Source of the DNA: an uncultured Collinsella sp.
GTDB lineage: Bacteria; Actinomycetota; Coriobacteriia; Coriobacteriales; Coriobacteriaceae
Length of the DNA: 44,056 bases
Direction of reading: 5' to 3'
Assembly (NCBI GenBank): GCA_902494345.1
Contig: CABUSV010000019.1
Coordinates: 1-44,056 of the forward strand
Shown: positions 16,759 to 25,315 of the stretch, in pieces
Numbering within the stretch: position 1 is the stretch's first letter
Layout: the number at the start of each line of letters is the position of its first letter
Position numbers and translations under genes: made by a program
The notes under the pieces: generated by a model
Database searches by the model: none
Told to the model about the DNA's origin: nothing
What the model saw: only the letters and a program-made list of their open reading frames with translations

Positions 16759-18219
16759 TTAGCGCACCTGAGCGACGTAAGCGACGTTGGTCGAGGAGAC
16801 CTTATCCTCGAGCTGGACGCTCATGCGGGGATCGCCAGCGGTAGCGACGGTCAGATCGCCGGCCTTGACGTAGCCGAGCTCCTTAGCGGTCTCGATCGCC
16901 TTGACGATCGTGCCGTTGACGGTGCCCTGGGTAATCTCGGCCTGGTGCGGGATAACGCCCCAGTACATAATCATCTGCTGGACGGCCCACTCGTGGCGGG
17001 AGAACGCGCAGATCGGCATGTTGGGACGGAAGTGCGAAATCAGGCGAGCGGTACGACCGGTGGTCGTCGGCACGGTGATGCACTTGGCGCCAACGGTGGT
17101 GGCCATGTTCACAGCGGACATACCCACAACGTTGTTAACAACGCGGGTGCCATGAGCGTCGGCCGGAACCTCGAGCGGAGCGTGGGCCGGGAGGTACTTC
17201 TCGGTCTCGAGAGCAATGCTGGCCTGCATCTTGACGGCCTCGACCGGGTACTTACCGGCAGCGGACTCGCCAGAGAGCATAACGGCGTCGGTGCCGTCGT
17301 AAATGGCGTTAGCAACGTCGGCAACCTCGGCGCGCGTCGGGCGCGGGTTCTGCTGCATGGAGTCGAGCATCTGCGTAGCGGTGATAACGGGCTTGTAGGC
17401 CGCGTTGCACTTAGCGATGATCTCCTTCTGGATGTGCGGAACGAGCTCGGGCTTGATCTCGATGCCCAGGTCGCCACGGGCGACCATGATGCCGTCGGAA
17501 GCCTCGAGGATCTCGTCGAAGTTCTCGACGCCCAGGGCGCATTCGATCTTCGGGAAGATCGTCACGTGCTCGCCGCCGTTCTCGCGGCAAAGCTCGCGGA
17601 TGCCGCGGACGGACTCGCCGTCACGGATGAAGGAAGCGGCGATGTAGTCGATGTTCTCGGTCAGGCCAAAGAGGATGTCCTGACGATCGCGCTCGGTGAT
17701 GGCGGGCAGCGAGATGTTGACGTTGGGCATGTTGACGCCCTTGCGCTCGCCGATCAGGCCGTCATTCTTGACGACGCAGGTCATGTCCTGGCCGCTGACG
17801 GACTCGACCTCAAGGGCAACCAGGCCGTCATCGATCAGGATGAGGGAGCCCTTCTCGACCTCGGAGGGCAGAGCCAGGTAGTCGAGGGAGATGTGCTCAG
17901 CGGTGCCGTGGAAATCCTCGGTCGTGGGCTGAGCAGTAACGACGATCTTGTCGCCGGTCTTGACGGCAACCTTCTTGCCGTCGACCAGAAGGCCGGTGCG
18001 GACCTCGGGGCCCTTGGTGTCGAGCAGGATGCCGACGGGCATATCGAGCTCCTTGGAAATACGACGGACGCGCTCGATGCGACCGTGGTGCTCGTCGTAG
18101 GATCCGTGCGAGAAGTTAAAACGGGCGACGTTCATGCCCGCCTTGATCATCTCGCGGATGGTCTCGTCGCTATCGCAGGCGGGACCCATGGTGCATACAA
18201 TCTTGGTGCGCTTGTACAT
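16759..18219 (-). CDS. pyk: Pyruvate kinase
   Basis: Pyruvate kinase makes pyruvate and ATP from phosphoenolpyruvate and ADP, the last step of glycolysis. The 486-residue protein starts MYKRTKIVCTMGPACDSDE, carries NFSHG with the ADP-site residues near 35, the Mg2+-binding block MVARGDLGIEI near 240, and the K+/PEP region TDAVMLSGESAAGKYP near 320. The C-terminal regulatory domain is complete (about 350-486). No extra PEP-utilising domain is attached, unlike the Bacillus form. GGAGG lies 5 bases before the ATG. A single gene with its own promoter and terminator. Confidence 0.97.
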   Translation of the reverse strand: MYKRTKIVCTMGPACDSDETIREMIKAGMNVARFNFSHGSYDEHHGRIERVRRISKELDMPVGILLDTKGPEVRTGLLVDGKKVAVKTGDKIVVTAQPTTEDFHGTAEHISLDYLALPSEVEKGSLILIDDGLVALEVESVSGQDMTCVVKNDGLIGERKGVNMPNVNISLPAITERDRQDILFGLTENIDYIAASFIRDGESVRGIRELCRENGGEHVTIFPKIECALGVENFDEILEASDGIMVARGDLGIEIKPELVPHIQKEIIAKCNAAYKPVITATQMLDSMQQNPRPTRAEVADVANAIYDGTDAVMLSGESAAGKYPVEAVKMQASIALETEKYLPAHAPLEVPADAHGTRVVNNVVGMSAVNMATTVGAKCITVPTTTGRTARLISHFRPNMPICAFSRHEWAVQQMIMYWGVIPHQAEITQGTVNGTIVKAIETAKELGYVKAGDLTVATAGDPRMSVQLEDKVSSTNVAYVAQVR

Positions 18220-18282
18220 TCAGACCTCCATCTGACATCGTCTTGCGCTGATAGATAAACCATAAGAAATAAAACTGAGATG

Positions 18283-18288
18283 ATTATA
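18283..18288 (-). promoter_or_regulatory. Probable -10 box of pyk
   Basis: A perfect TATAAT reads on the minus strand 64 bases before the pyk start. No good -35 was found at 16-18 bases. The rest of the gap up to about 18513 is AT-rich and holds no gene that I can support. Confidence 0.45.
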
Positions 18289-18513
18289 ACGAAATGACGA
18301 CCGAATACCCTCAAAAATCGACCGTATGCCGAATTAGAAGTTCTTTTTTTGTGGTAAAAACGGTATATGAAAAATCTTTACCAACCGTTCTGACCGCTGC
18401 TATCTGGGCGATATTTCAGTTTGATGATGCACCGAAGAAAAAGCGTTTTATCAATGTTGAGCATCACACGGTCTGCATCGTTGCACTCGAGCCGTGTTTC
18501 CAATTGGAATGTT

Positions 18514-18543
18514 TTGGCTAGACGCGCCGCTTTGGGGTACCAT
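18514..18543 (+). promoter_or_regulatory. Possible promoter of the Ca2+ ATPase leader
   Basis: TTGGCT (18514-18519) and TACCAT (18538-18543) are 18 bases apart. The predicted start at about 18550 falls just before the first leader hairpin. Confidence 0.4.
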
Positions 18544-18552
18544 AGCCCCACT

Positions 18553-18654
18553 ATCAACTGCCGCTCAGCACGGCAGCCTTGATGAGCCCTTGCCCTTCTC
18601 CTGGGAATTATGATCGGGCATCAATCTGCTGAGTGGCCCGAATCCCAGGAGGGG
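18553..18654 (+). promoter_or_regulatory. Structured leader RNA that can hide the ATPase ribosome binding site
   Basis: Two hairpins are visible. Hairpin 1: ATCAA-CTGCCG (18553-18563) pairs with CGGCAG-CC-TTGAT (18571-18583), with loop CTCAGCA (18564-18570). Hairpin 2: 18595-18606 pairs with 18643-18654 over 12 bp (two G-T pairs), with an inner CGGGC/GCCCG stem (18615-18619/18636-18640) and a 16-base loop containing TGCTGAG (18627-18633). The two loops are perfectly complementary over 7 bases. The 3' arm of hairpin 2 contains AGGAGGGG, the ribosome binding site of the ATPase. It does not match a riboswitch family I know. Confidence 0.6.
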
Positions 18655-18661
18655 ACTCTAT

Positions 18662-21343
18662 ATGCAAAAGGAATACCTGTCCGCCGCGGCGGAGGTACTC
18701 AGCGACCAAGGTGTCGATGAGAACCTCGGCCTGAGCAACGACGAGGCGTCGTCGCGCCTCGCCAAGACAGGCCCTAACAAGCTCGAGGAAGCCGAGAAGA
18801 CACCGTTGTGGAAGCGCTTCTTTGAGCAGATGGCCGACCCCATGGTCATCATGTTGATCGTTGCCGCCGTTATCAGCGCGCTCACGGGTATGGTCAAGGG
18901 CGAGCCCGACTTTGCCGATGTCGCCATCATCATGTTCGTCGTTATCGTCAACTCGGTGCTGGGCGTGGTCCAGGAGGCTAAAAGCGAGGAGGCCCTCGAG
19001 GCCCTGCAGGAGATGAGCGCGGCGCAGTCCAAGGTGCTGCGCGACGGCAAGCTCGTGCACCTGCCGAGCGCCGAGCTCGTGCCCGGCGATGTGATCATGC
19101 TCGAGGCGGGCGACTCCGTCCCGGCCGACTGCCGTGTGCTCGAGAGCGCCACGATGAAGATCGAAGAGGCCGCACTCACCGGCGAGTCCGTGCCTGTCGA
19201 GAAGCATGCCAACGTGATCGAGCTTGCCGCGGGCACCGATGACGTGCCGCTCGGCGACCGCAAGAACATGTGCTACATGGGCTCCACCGTGGTGTACGGC
19301 CGCGGCCGCGCCGTCGTGGTCGGCACCGGCATGGACACCGAGATGGGCAAGATTGCCGGCGCCCTGGCTGAGGCCAAGGAAGAGCTTACGCCGCTGCAGG
19401 TGAAGCTTGCCGAGCTCAGCCGCATCCTCACCATTATGGTGATCGTCATCTGCGTCGTGATCTTTGGCGTTGACATCCTCCGCCACGGCGTGGGCAACGT
19501 CCTTACCGACCCGACTGCCTTGCTCGACACCTTTATGGTCGCCGTCTCGCTCGCCGTCGCTGCCATCCCCGAGGGCCTGGTCGCCGTCGTGACCATCGTG
19601 CTGTCGCTCGGCGTGACCAAGATGGCCAAGCGCCAGGCGATTATCCGCAAGCTCTCTGCCGTCGAGACCCTCGGCTGCACACAGACTATCTGCTCCGACA
19701 AGACCGGTACCCTTACCCAAAACAAGATGACCGTCGTCAAGCATGAGCTCGCCGCGCCTAAGGAGAAGTTCCTGGCCGGTATGGCGCTGTGCTCCGATGC
19801 CCAGTGGGACGAGGAACTGGGCGAGGCCGTGGGCGAGCCGACCGAGTGCGCGCTCGTCAACGATGCCGGCAAGGCGGGTCTCACTGGCCTGACCGCCGAG
19901 CACCCGCGCGTGGGCGAGGCCCCGTTCGACTCTGGCCGCAAGATGATGTCCGTGGTCGTCGAGACCCTGGACGGCGAGTATGAGCAGTACACCAAGGGCG
20001 CGCCCGACGTGGTGATCGGCCTGTGCACCCATATCTACGACGGCGACAAGGTCGTTCCGCTGACCGAGGAGCGTCGTGCCGAGCTCGTGGCCGCCAACAA
20101 GGTCATGGCCGACGAGGCCCTGCGCGTGCTGGCGCTGGCAAGCCGCACCTACACCGAGGTCCCGAGCGACTGCAGCCCCGCTGCGCTCGAGCACGACCTG
20201 GTCTTCTGCGGCCTGTCCGGCATGATTGACCCTGTCCGCCCCGAGGTCGCCGACGCCATCCGCGAGGCCCACGATGCCGGTATTCGCACCGTCATGATCA
20301 CGGGCGACCACATCGACACCGCCGTGGCCATCGCCAAGCAGCTGGGCATCGTCACCGATCGCAACCATGCCATCACCGGTGCCGACCTCGATCGCATGAG
20401 CGACGAGGAACTCGACGCGCACATCGAGGACTACGGCGTGTACGCCCGCGTCCAACCCGAGCACAAGACACGCATCGTCGAGGCTTGGAAGTCGCGCGAC
20501 CAGATCGTGGCCATGACGGGCGACGGCGTCAACGACGCCCCGTCCATCAAGCGCGCCGACATCGGCGTTGGCATGGGCATCACCGGCACCGACGTCACCA
20601 AGAACGTCGCCGACATGGTGCTTGCCGATGACAACTTCGCCACCATCATCGGTGCCTGCGAAGAGGGTCGCCGCATCTACGACAACATCCGCAAGGTCAT
20701 CCAGTTCCTGCTTTCGGCCAACCTTGCCGAGGTATTCTCGGTGTTTATCGCCACGCTCATCGGCTTTACCATCTTCCAGCCGGTGCAGCTGCTGTGGGTG
20801 AACCTGGTCACCGACTGCTTCCCCGCGCTCGCGCTGGGCATGGAGGATGCCGAGGGCGACATCATGAAGCGCAAGCCGCGCAACGCCAAGGACGGTGTCT
20901 TTGCCGGACATATGGGTCTGGACTGCGTGGTCCAGGGCCTAATCATCACCGTGCTGGTGCTGGCGAGCTTCTTTGTGGGCGTGTACTTTGACATGGGCTA
21001 CATCCACATCGCCGATATGATCGCCGGCAATGCCGACGAGGAAGGCGTGATGATGGCGTTCATCACGCTCAACATGGTCGAGATTTTCCACTGCTTCAAT
21101 ATGCGCAGCCGTCGTGCGTCGCTGTTCACCATGAAGAAGCAGAACAAGTGGCTGTGGGCTTCCGCCGCGCTGGCACTGGTGCTGACGGTGATCGTGACCG
21201 TGCAGCCGACGCTTGCCGAGATGTTCTTTGGTCCTGTGACGCTTGAGCTCAAGGGCGTTCTTGCCGCGCTGGGCCTGGCCTTCCTGATCATCCCGCTGAT
21301 GGAGATCTACAAGGCGATCATGCGCGCGGTCGAGAAGGAGTAA
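18662..21343 (+). CDS. Calcium-transporting P-type ATPase (P2A, SERCA-like)
   Basis: This 893-residue cation pump has the phosphorylated Asp346 in DKTGTLTQNK, the hinge TGDGVNDAPSIKRADIG, and a P2-type N-terminus. The Ca2+ ligands of SERCA are all present: Glu304 in PEGL (M4), Asn687 and Glu690 (M5), Asn714, Thr717 and Asp718 (M6, LLWVNLVTD), and Glu807 (M8). Spacing between these residues equals that of SERCA, so two Ca2+ sites are expected, with export from the cytoplasm. AGGAGGGG lies 7 bases before the ATG but inside a 12-bp leader stem. A single gene; the next gene follows a terminator. Confidence 0.93.
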   Translation: MQKEYLSAAAEVLSDQGVDENLGLSNDEASSRLAKTGPNKLEEAEKTPLWKRFFEQMADPMVIMLIVAAVISALTGMVKGEPDFADVAIIMFVVIVNSVLGVVQEAKSEEALEALQEMSAAQSKVLRDGKLVHLPSAELVPGDVIMLEAGDSVPADCRVLESATMKIEEAALTGESVPVEKHANVIELAAGTDDVPLGDRKNMCYMGSTVVYGRGRAVVVGTGMDTEMGKIAGALAEAKEELTPLQVKLAELSRILTIMVIVICVVIFGVDILRHGVGNVLTDPTALLDTFMVAVSLAVAAIPEGLVAVVTIVLSLGVTKMAKRQAIIRKLSAVETLGCTQTICSDKTGTLTQNKMTVVKHELAAPKEKFLAGMALCSDAQWDEELGEAVGEPTECALVNDAGKAGLTGLTAEHPRVGEAPFDSGRKMMSVVVETLDGEYEQYTKGAPDVVIGLCTHIYDGDKVVPLTEERRAELVAANKVMADEALRVLALASRTYTEVPSDCSPAALEHDLVFCGLSGMIDPVRPEVADAIREAHDAGIRTVMITGDHIDTAVAIAKQLGIVTDRNHAITGADLDRMSDEELDAHIEDYGVYARVQPEHKTRIVEAWKSRDQIVAMTGDGVNDAPSIKRADIGVGMGITGTDVTKNVADMVLADDNFATIIGACEEGRRIYDNIRKVIQFLLSANLAEVFSVFIATLIGFTIFQPVQLLWVNLVTDCFPALALGMEDAEGDIMKRKPRNAKDGVFAGHMGLDCVVQGLIITVLVLASFFVGVYFDMGYIHIADMIAGNADEEGVMMAFITLNMVEIFHCFNMRSRRASLFTMKKQNKWLWASAALALVLTVIVTVQPTLAEMFFGPVTLELKGVLAALGLAFLIIPLMEIYKAIMRAVEKE

Positions 21344-21372
21344 GTTAACCTGTCCGGGCCCGCCCCTGCGTG

Positions 21373-21426
21373 TTTTCTTCTTCGCTGGTCCTCGCGCTTC
21401 GCGCTGCGGGATCGCTCAGAAGAAAC
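21373..21426 (+). other. Imperfect long hairpin downstream of the ATPase gene
   Basis: TTTCTTCT (21374-21381) and AGAAGAAA (21418-21425) pair around a GC-rich inner part with GCGCTTCGCGC. There is no T tract. Bases 21440-21460 share TCGGGCC and GGACAACC with the pheS-pheT gap, which suggests a degenerate repeated intergenic element. Confidence 0.35.
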
Positions 21427-21487
21427 CCCTCTCGGCGGTCGGGCCTTCGGACAACCTCTCGGGACCATGAGCTGAGGGAAAGTATGT

Positions 21488-21522
21488 GAGCTGGTCGGGC
21501 TTTGCCCGGCCAGCTCTTTTTG
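21488..21522 (+). terminator. Terminator between the ATPase gene and rsgA
   Basis: GAGCTGG-T-CGGGC pairs with GCCCG-G-CCAGCTC around loop TTT, followed by TTTTTG. An open frame from 21486 runs through this stem, which is one reason the rsgA start was placed further downstream. Confidence 0.85.
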
Positions 21523-21569
21523 ATTTAAAATACCTGCTCAGTTGTGATTTTGGCTGCTGGGAGGCGTTT

Positions 21570-22754
21570 GTGGCTAAGGCTAAGGCTAAAGCGAAGAAAA
21601 AGACGACGGGGGCGCGGGCTAAGCGCGGTCGTCGTCGGAAACTCGCGACCGAAGCGCCCGTGTCTGCCGAGGAGTTGTTGGCGAGCGTACCGGGGCTCGA
21701 TGCGCTGCAGGATGTCCCGGCGTTTGATGATCTGCCGGTCGATGAAACCCAGCAGACTGCCTTTGATGATTTCTGCGCACATGCCGAGGAGCCCGAGCAG
21801 ATGCAGCTCGGTGCCGTGGTACGCCTGGATCGCGGGTTTCCGCTGGTGGCCACTGCCGACGACACCTTTCGCGCCGAGCATGCCGTGGGGTTTGCCAAGT
21901 CGCGCGGCGAGGACGAGGTCCTGCTGCCTGCCGTGGGCGACCGTGTGGCGGTACGCCGCGCTCCCGGGCACGATATGGGCGTGATTGAGTACGTGCTGCC
22001 GCGCCGTACGAGCTTTGAGCGTTGGCGCGGCCGCGCCCGTGGAGAGCGCCAGGTGCTCTGCTCCAACGTGGATAGCGTGCTAATCGTGCAGGCGCTCGGT
22101 GCCGGTGAGGTGCTGCTCGACCGCGTGGCGCGCTCGCTGGTGTTGGCGCTCGACTGCGATGCCGAGCCAGTGGTGGTGCTCACCAAAGCTGACCGCTGCG
22201 ATGCCGAGGAACTCGAGCGCGATTTGGACCGCGTGCGCCGCCTGGTGGGTCCGGACGTGCGCGTAATCGTGACGTCCTCTGCCGAGGGCCGCGGCCTGGA
22301 CGAGGTCCGTGCCTGCGTGCCTGCCGGGAGCTGTGCCATGATTCTGGGCGAGTCGGGTGCCGGCAAGTCGACGCTGCTCAATGCACTGCTGGGCCACGAT
22401 ACGTTGGCGACCGGCGGTGTGCGTGAACGCGACGACCAGGGCCGTCACACTACCGTCGCGCGCGTGATGGTGGCGCTGCCGGGCGACGCCGGCGTGATCG
22501 CCGATGCTCCGGGCCTGCGCAGCCTACCGCTCGTGGGTCACGAGCGAGGTCTGGCGCGCGCTTTCCCCGAGATTGTCGAGGCATCGCGCGCGTGCCGGTT
22601 TGGCGATTGCACACATACCCATGAGCCGGGCTGCGCCGTTCGCGAGGCCGAGGACGCCGGGCAGATCGACAGCCTACGGCTGGAAACGTTCCAAAACTTG
22701 GCGTCATCCATGCGCGTGAGCGCTCAAATGCTCGATCCCGATGTTCATCTGTAA
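21570..22754 (+). CDS. rsgA: Ribosome small subunit-dependent GTPase A
   Basis: RsgA is a circularly permuted GTPase that checks late 30S subunit assembly. The 394-residue protein has a basic Lys/Arg/Ala-rich N-terminal tail (about 1-35) and an insertion before the OB fold, so it is longer than the usual 290-350. The GTPase motifs come in permuted order: G4 TKAD (near 215), G1 GESGAGKST (near 262), G3 DAPG. The C-terminal zinc site is formed by Cys and His in CRFGDCTHTHEPGC. The start is a GTG with GGGAGG 5 bases upstream. Confidence 0.93.
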   Translation: MAKAKAKAKKKTTGARAKRGRRRKLATEAPVSAEELLASVPGLDALQDVPAFDDLPVDETQQTAFDDFCAHAEEPEQMQLGAVVRLDRGFPLVATADDTFRAEHAVGFAKSRGEDEVLLPAVGDRVAVRRAPGHDMGVIEYVLPRRTSFERWRGRARGERQVLCSNVDSVLIVQALGAGEVLLDRVARSLVLALDCDAEPVVVLTKADRCDAEELERDLDRVRRLVGPDVRVIVTSSAEGRGLDEVRACVPAGSCAMILGESGAGKSTLLNALLGHDTLATGGVRERDDQGRHTTVARVMVALPGDAGVIADAPGLRSLPLVGHERGLARAFPEIVEASRACRFGDCTHTHEPGCAVREAEDAGQIDSLRLETFQNLASSMRVSAQMLDPDVHL

Positions 22755-22771
22755 TTGATTTTTCCTATGAC

Positions 22772-22806
22772 AGCCGTCTCCCAACTGTTCAGGAGACGGC
22801 TTTTTT
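22772..22806 (+). terminator. Terminator of rsgA
   Basis: AGCCGTCTCC and GGAGACGGCT form a 10-bp perfect stem around a 10-base loop, followed by TTTTTT. Confidence 0.92.
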
Positions 22807-22844
22807 GCTGCGGAAAAGCCTCGAAACATGCAGTTTGCTGACGT

Positions 22845-22909
22845 GCTGACCAAAACCTTGCCACGAGCTTGACGGGCTGGTCAGCTTTTGGTCAGCGATT
22901 GGTTTGACA
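22845..22909 (+). promoter_or_regulatory. Repeated GGTCAGC half-sites and -35 box before the Tad locus
   Basis: GCTGACCAAAA (22845-22855) is the exact complement of TTTTGGTCAGC (22886-22896), and a third half-site GGTCAGC lies at 22879-22885. A perfect -35 TTGACA follows at 22904-22909, but the matching -10 is poor, as expected where an activator is needed. This lies about 100 bases before the first tad gene. The regulator is unknown. Confidence 0.45.
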
Positions 22910-23006
22910 TCGAAAACCAAGATTGCGATTGCGCCGCTTTGCACTCTGACCGCCCAGACAATGGTGGTACGGGCATTCGCCCGGCACTGCCATGAGAGGA
23001 GCGGCC

Positions 23007-23666
23007 GTGAACAAGAGCAAGCGCATCGCCATCAGTCTGGTCGCGGGCGTGCTCGCTGCTCTGCTCTGCATGGTTTACGGCTCGTCGATCCGCTCGCAAG
23101 CCGAACAGGTCCAGGCTGAGACCTTGGCCAAGTACGGTGGCGATCGCGTCGAGGTATGCGTCGCGGCGCGCGATATCGATGTGGGCGAGACCCTCGATGA
23201 GACCAATGTCATAACCCAGGAATGGCTGACGAGTCTGCTGCCACGTGACGCGGCGACCGAGCTGCGCCAGGTGCGCGGCGACGTGACGACTTCGCGTATT
23301 CCCAAAAACGCCGTGATCTGCAATGTCTACACCAAGGCCGAGAGCCACAAGCTCGAGGTGCCTAAGGGCAAGGTTGCCGTTTCGGTGGCGGTCGATGCCG
23401 AGCACTCGGTCGGCGGCGCCACGGGCGTGGGCAGCTACGTGGATGTGTATGTGCAAAAAGACGGCGTAACCGATCGGCTGTGCGGCGCGTACGTGATCGA
23501 TACCAGTGAGGATTCCGGTGCCACGCGCGAGGGCAAGATCGAATGGGTGACGCTGGCGGCTGACCCCGAAGACGTCAAGGAACTGCTGGGGGCATCGGGC
23601 AAGGGGACGGTCAGCTTGACGATTCCCGCCACGGCGCGCGGCAAAAAGAGCGGAGGCGACGAGTGA
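23007..23666 (+). CDS. Tad pilus assembly protein CpaB/RcpC-like (SAF domain)
   Basis: This 219-residue protein has an N-terminal membrane anchor (about 5-25, IAISLVAGVLAALLCMVYG) and then an external SAF-like domain (VEVCVAARDIDVGETLDETN) followed by the RcpC region. CpaB proteins help pilus assembly at the cell surface; in this Gram-positive setting there is no secretin to bind. The start is a GTG with AGAGGAG 5 bases upstream. It is the first gene of the Tad locus and its stop overlaps tadZ by one base (TGATG). Confidence 0.82.
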   Translation: MNKSKRIAISLVAGVLAALLCMVYGSSIRSQAEQVQAETLAKYGGDRVEVCVAARDIDVGETLDETNVITQEWLTSLLPRDAATELRQVRGDVTTSRIPKNAVICNVYTKAESHKLEVPKGKVAVSVAVDAEHSVGGATGVGSYVDVYVQKDGVTDRLCGAYVIDTSEDSGATREGKIEWVTLAADPEDVKELLGASGKGTVSLTIPATARGKKSGGDE

Positions 23667-25315
23667 TGAAGGCGATCTGGCTTGCGTGCTGCGCGTGCGG
23701 CGATTACGGGCTGCTGCAGCGGGAAGTCGAGGGCCGTGATGCGGGTGCACAGGTGCTTCGCGTGGGTGACCTGGACGGGCTGATTTCCATGGCGCGGGCG
23801 TTTCCGTCGCGCCGCGGGGCTGCCATCATCGCGGCGTCTCTGTTTGATACCGAAGATGTGCGCAAGACTGTTGCGCGCCTGACGGCCGAAGGCCGCGTGA
23901 GCCGCGTGGTCGTGTTGATAGAAGCACTCGATCCGTCGGATATCGAGGGGTTGTTTCGCGCAGGGGCGACCGAGGTCATCGCTGCGCACAGTATATGCGG
24001 CAACGGGCGCGCGGGCGAGGGAGCGGTTGATTCCGATCGGCACATGACGATTGAGCCCGATGCTTTTGTTGATAGGGAACCCGGGGCGCCTCGCGCTACA
24101 AGAGGCCCGCGTGTTGATGATTATGGAAAAGCGGAAGCCGAGCATGGTCGGCGCCCCCGGAACCCCCTTGTATACGATGACGCTGGAGGGCCGGCGCAGC
24201 ATGCTGGCGACTCCCCGGCTGTAGATATGGGATACGTGCACGGCGTGAATCTGGCGGATGAACTCGACGAAGTTGAGGGCTTTGCCGGGTGCGGCGAGTT
24301 GTCGCTGATGCAGCATGAGCAGATTGCGCAGAACGAACCTGCCTCGCAGACCGAACAAGCTGCCATGCCGGCTTGGACGCAGCGTGTGGTTGCGGCGGGG
24401 GAGACGGGGACGCTGCCACCGACGCCCGCTCCGCCTCCTCCGATGCCGCCGGCAGACGCTGCCGCTCCGCAGCATCGAGCTCCGGTCATCTGTGCCATTT
24501 CGGGTTCGGGCGGTTGCGGCAAGTCGACGATCGTTGCCACCATGGCACACACATCGTCGCTGTTGGGCTTGCGTGCCGCCGTGCTCGACCTGGACCTGAT
24601 GTTTGGAAACCTTTACGACTTGTTAGGCGTCGATGCTCCGCGCGATATGGCGGCACTTATCGAGCCGTCGGCGGCGGGCGCGCTTGCCGAGCCGGATATC
24701 GTGGCCACATCGATGCGCGTGGCGCCGGGCGTTACGCTTTGGGGCCCCGTCGCGGCGCCCGAGCAAGCCGAGCTCATGGCACGTCCGGTGGAGCTACTGC
24801 TTGATGTTCTGCGTCGCGAATCCGACGTGGTCTTTATCGATACCTCGGTCTTTTGGGGCGACGCCGTGGCGGCTGCGGTGGCGGCGAGCGACCGTTGCCT
24901 GGTCGTTGGCGATGCGGCGGTATCGTCCGCGACATCGGCATCGCGCGTCATTGAACTGGCAAGTCGAGTAGGTGTGCCGCGCACGCGCATGAGCGCCGTG
25001 TTCAACCGGTTCGGTGCGCGCGGGGCAGACGAGGACGTCGCCATGCGCTTTGAGATTGCCTGTGCGTTGAGCTCCAAGATTCGTATCGCCGATGGCGGGC
25101 AGGATCTCGCCGCGCTCATGGCGTTTGGGCGCGCTGACGAGGCAGTGGGGCAGACCAGCGCTTTTGCGACCAGCGTGCGCGAGGCCACGCGCGAGATGCT
25201 CGTGGAACTGGGGTGCGCCGTCGGCCCTTGGAGCGATATGGTCGCCGACCGTGCAACGCGCACCGAACGCCCGCGTATCCGCCTTCCCTGGTCGCGCGAG
25301 GGTGATCAGCGATGA
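23666..25315 (+). CDS. Tad pilus localisation ATPase TadZ/CpaE-like
   Basis: The 549-residue protein has three parts. Residues 1-120 form a receiver-like alpha/beta domain (RVVVLIEALDPSDIEGLFRAG). Residues about 130-270 form a long low-complexity linker rich in Pro, Ala and Glu. The C-terminal domain (about 275-530) is a MinD/ParA-type ATPase with deviant Walker A SGSGGCGKST and Walker B-like DVVFIDTSVFWGD. TadZ proteins position the pilus machine at a site on the membrane. The linker is much longer than usual. GGAGG lies 9 bases before the ATG; a GTG one codon earlier is also possible. It overlaps tadA by 4 bases. Confidence 0.85.
   Translation: MKAIWLACCACGDYGLLQREVEGRDAGAQVLRVGDLDGLISMARAFPSRRGAAIIAASLFDTEDVRKTVARLTAEGRVSRVVVLIEALDPSDIEGLFRAGATEVIAAHSICGNGRAGEGAVDSDRHMTIEPDAFVDREPGAPRATRGPRVDDYGKAEAEHGRRPRNPLVYDDAGGPAQHAGDSPAVDMGYVHGVNLADELDEVEGFAGCGELSLMQHEQIAQNEPASQTEQAAMPAWTQRVVAAGETGTLPPTPAPPPPMPPADAAAPQHRAPVICAISGSGGCGKSTIVATMAHTSSLLGLRAAVLDLDLMFGNLYDLLGVDAPRDMAALIEPSAAGALAEPDIVATSMRVAPGVTLWGPVAAPEQAELMARPVELLLDVLRRESDVVFIDTSVFWGDAVAAAVAASDRCLVVGDAAVSSATSASRVIELASRVGVPRTRMSAVFNRFGARGADEDVAMRFEIACALSSKIRIADGGQDLAALMAFGRADEAVGQTSAFATSVREATREMLVELGCAVGPWSDMVADRATRTERPRIRLPWSREGDQR

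Noticed and set aside
18294..18521. 75-codon open frame in the pyk-ATPase gap
   Set aside because: There is no ribosome binding site, it has no family resemblance, and it overlaps the pyk promoter region.
18553..18654. Known metal riboswitch (yybP-ykoY, Ni/Co or M-box) before the ATPase
   Set aside because: None of the conserved core sequences I remember for those classes is present. It was kept as an unassigned structured leader.
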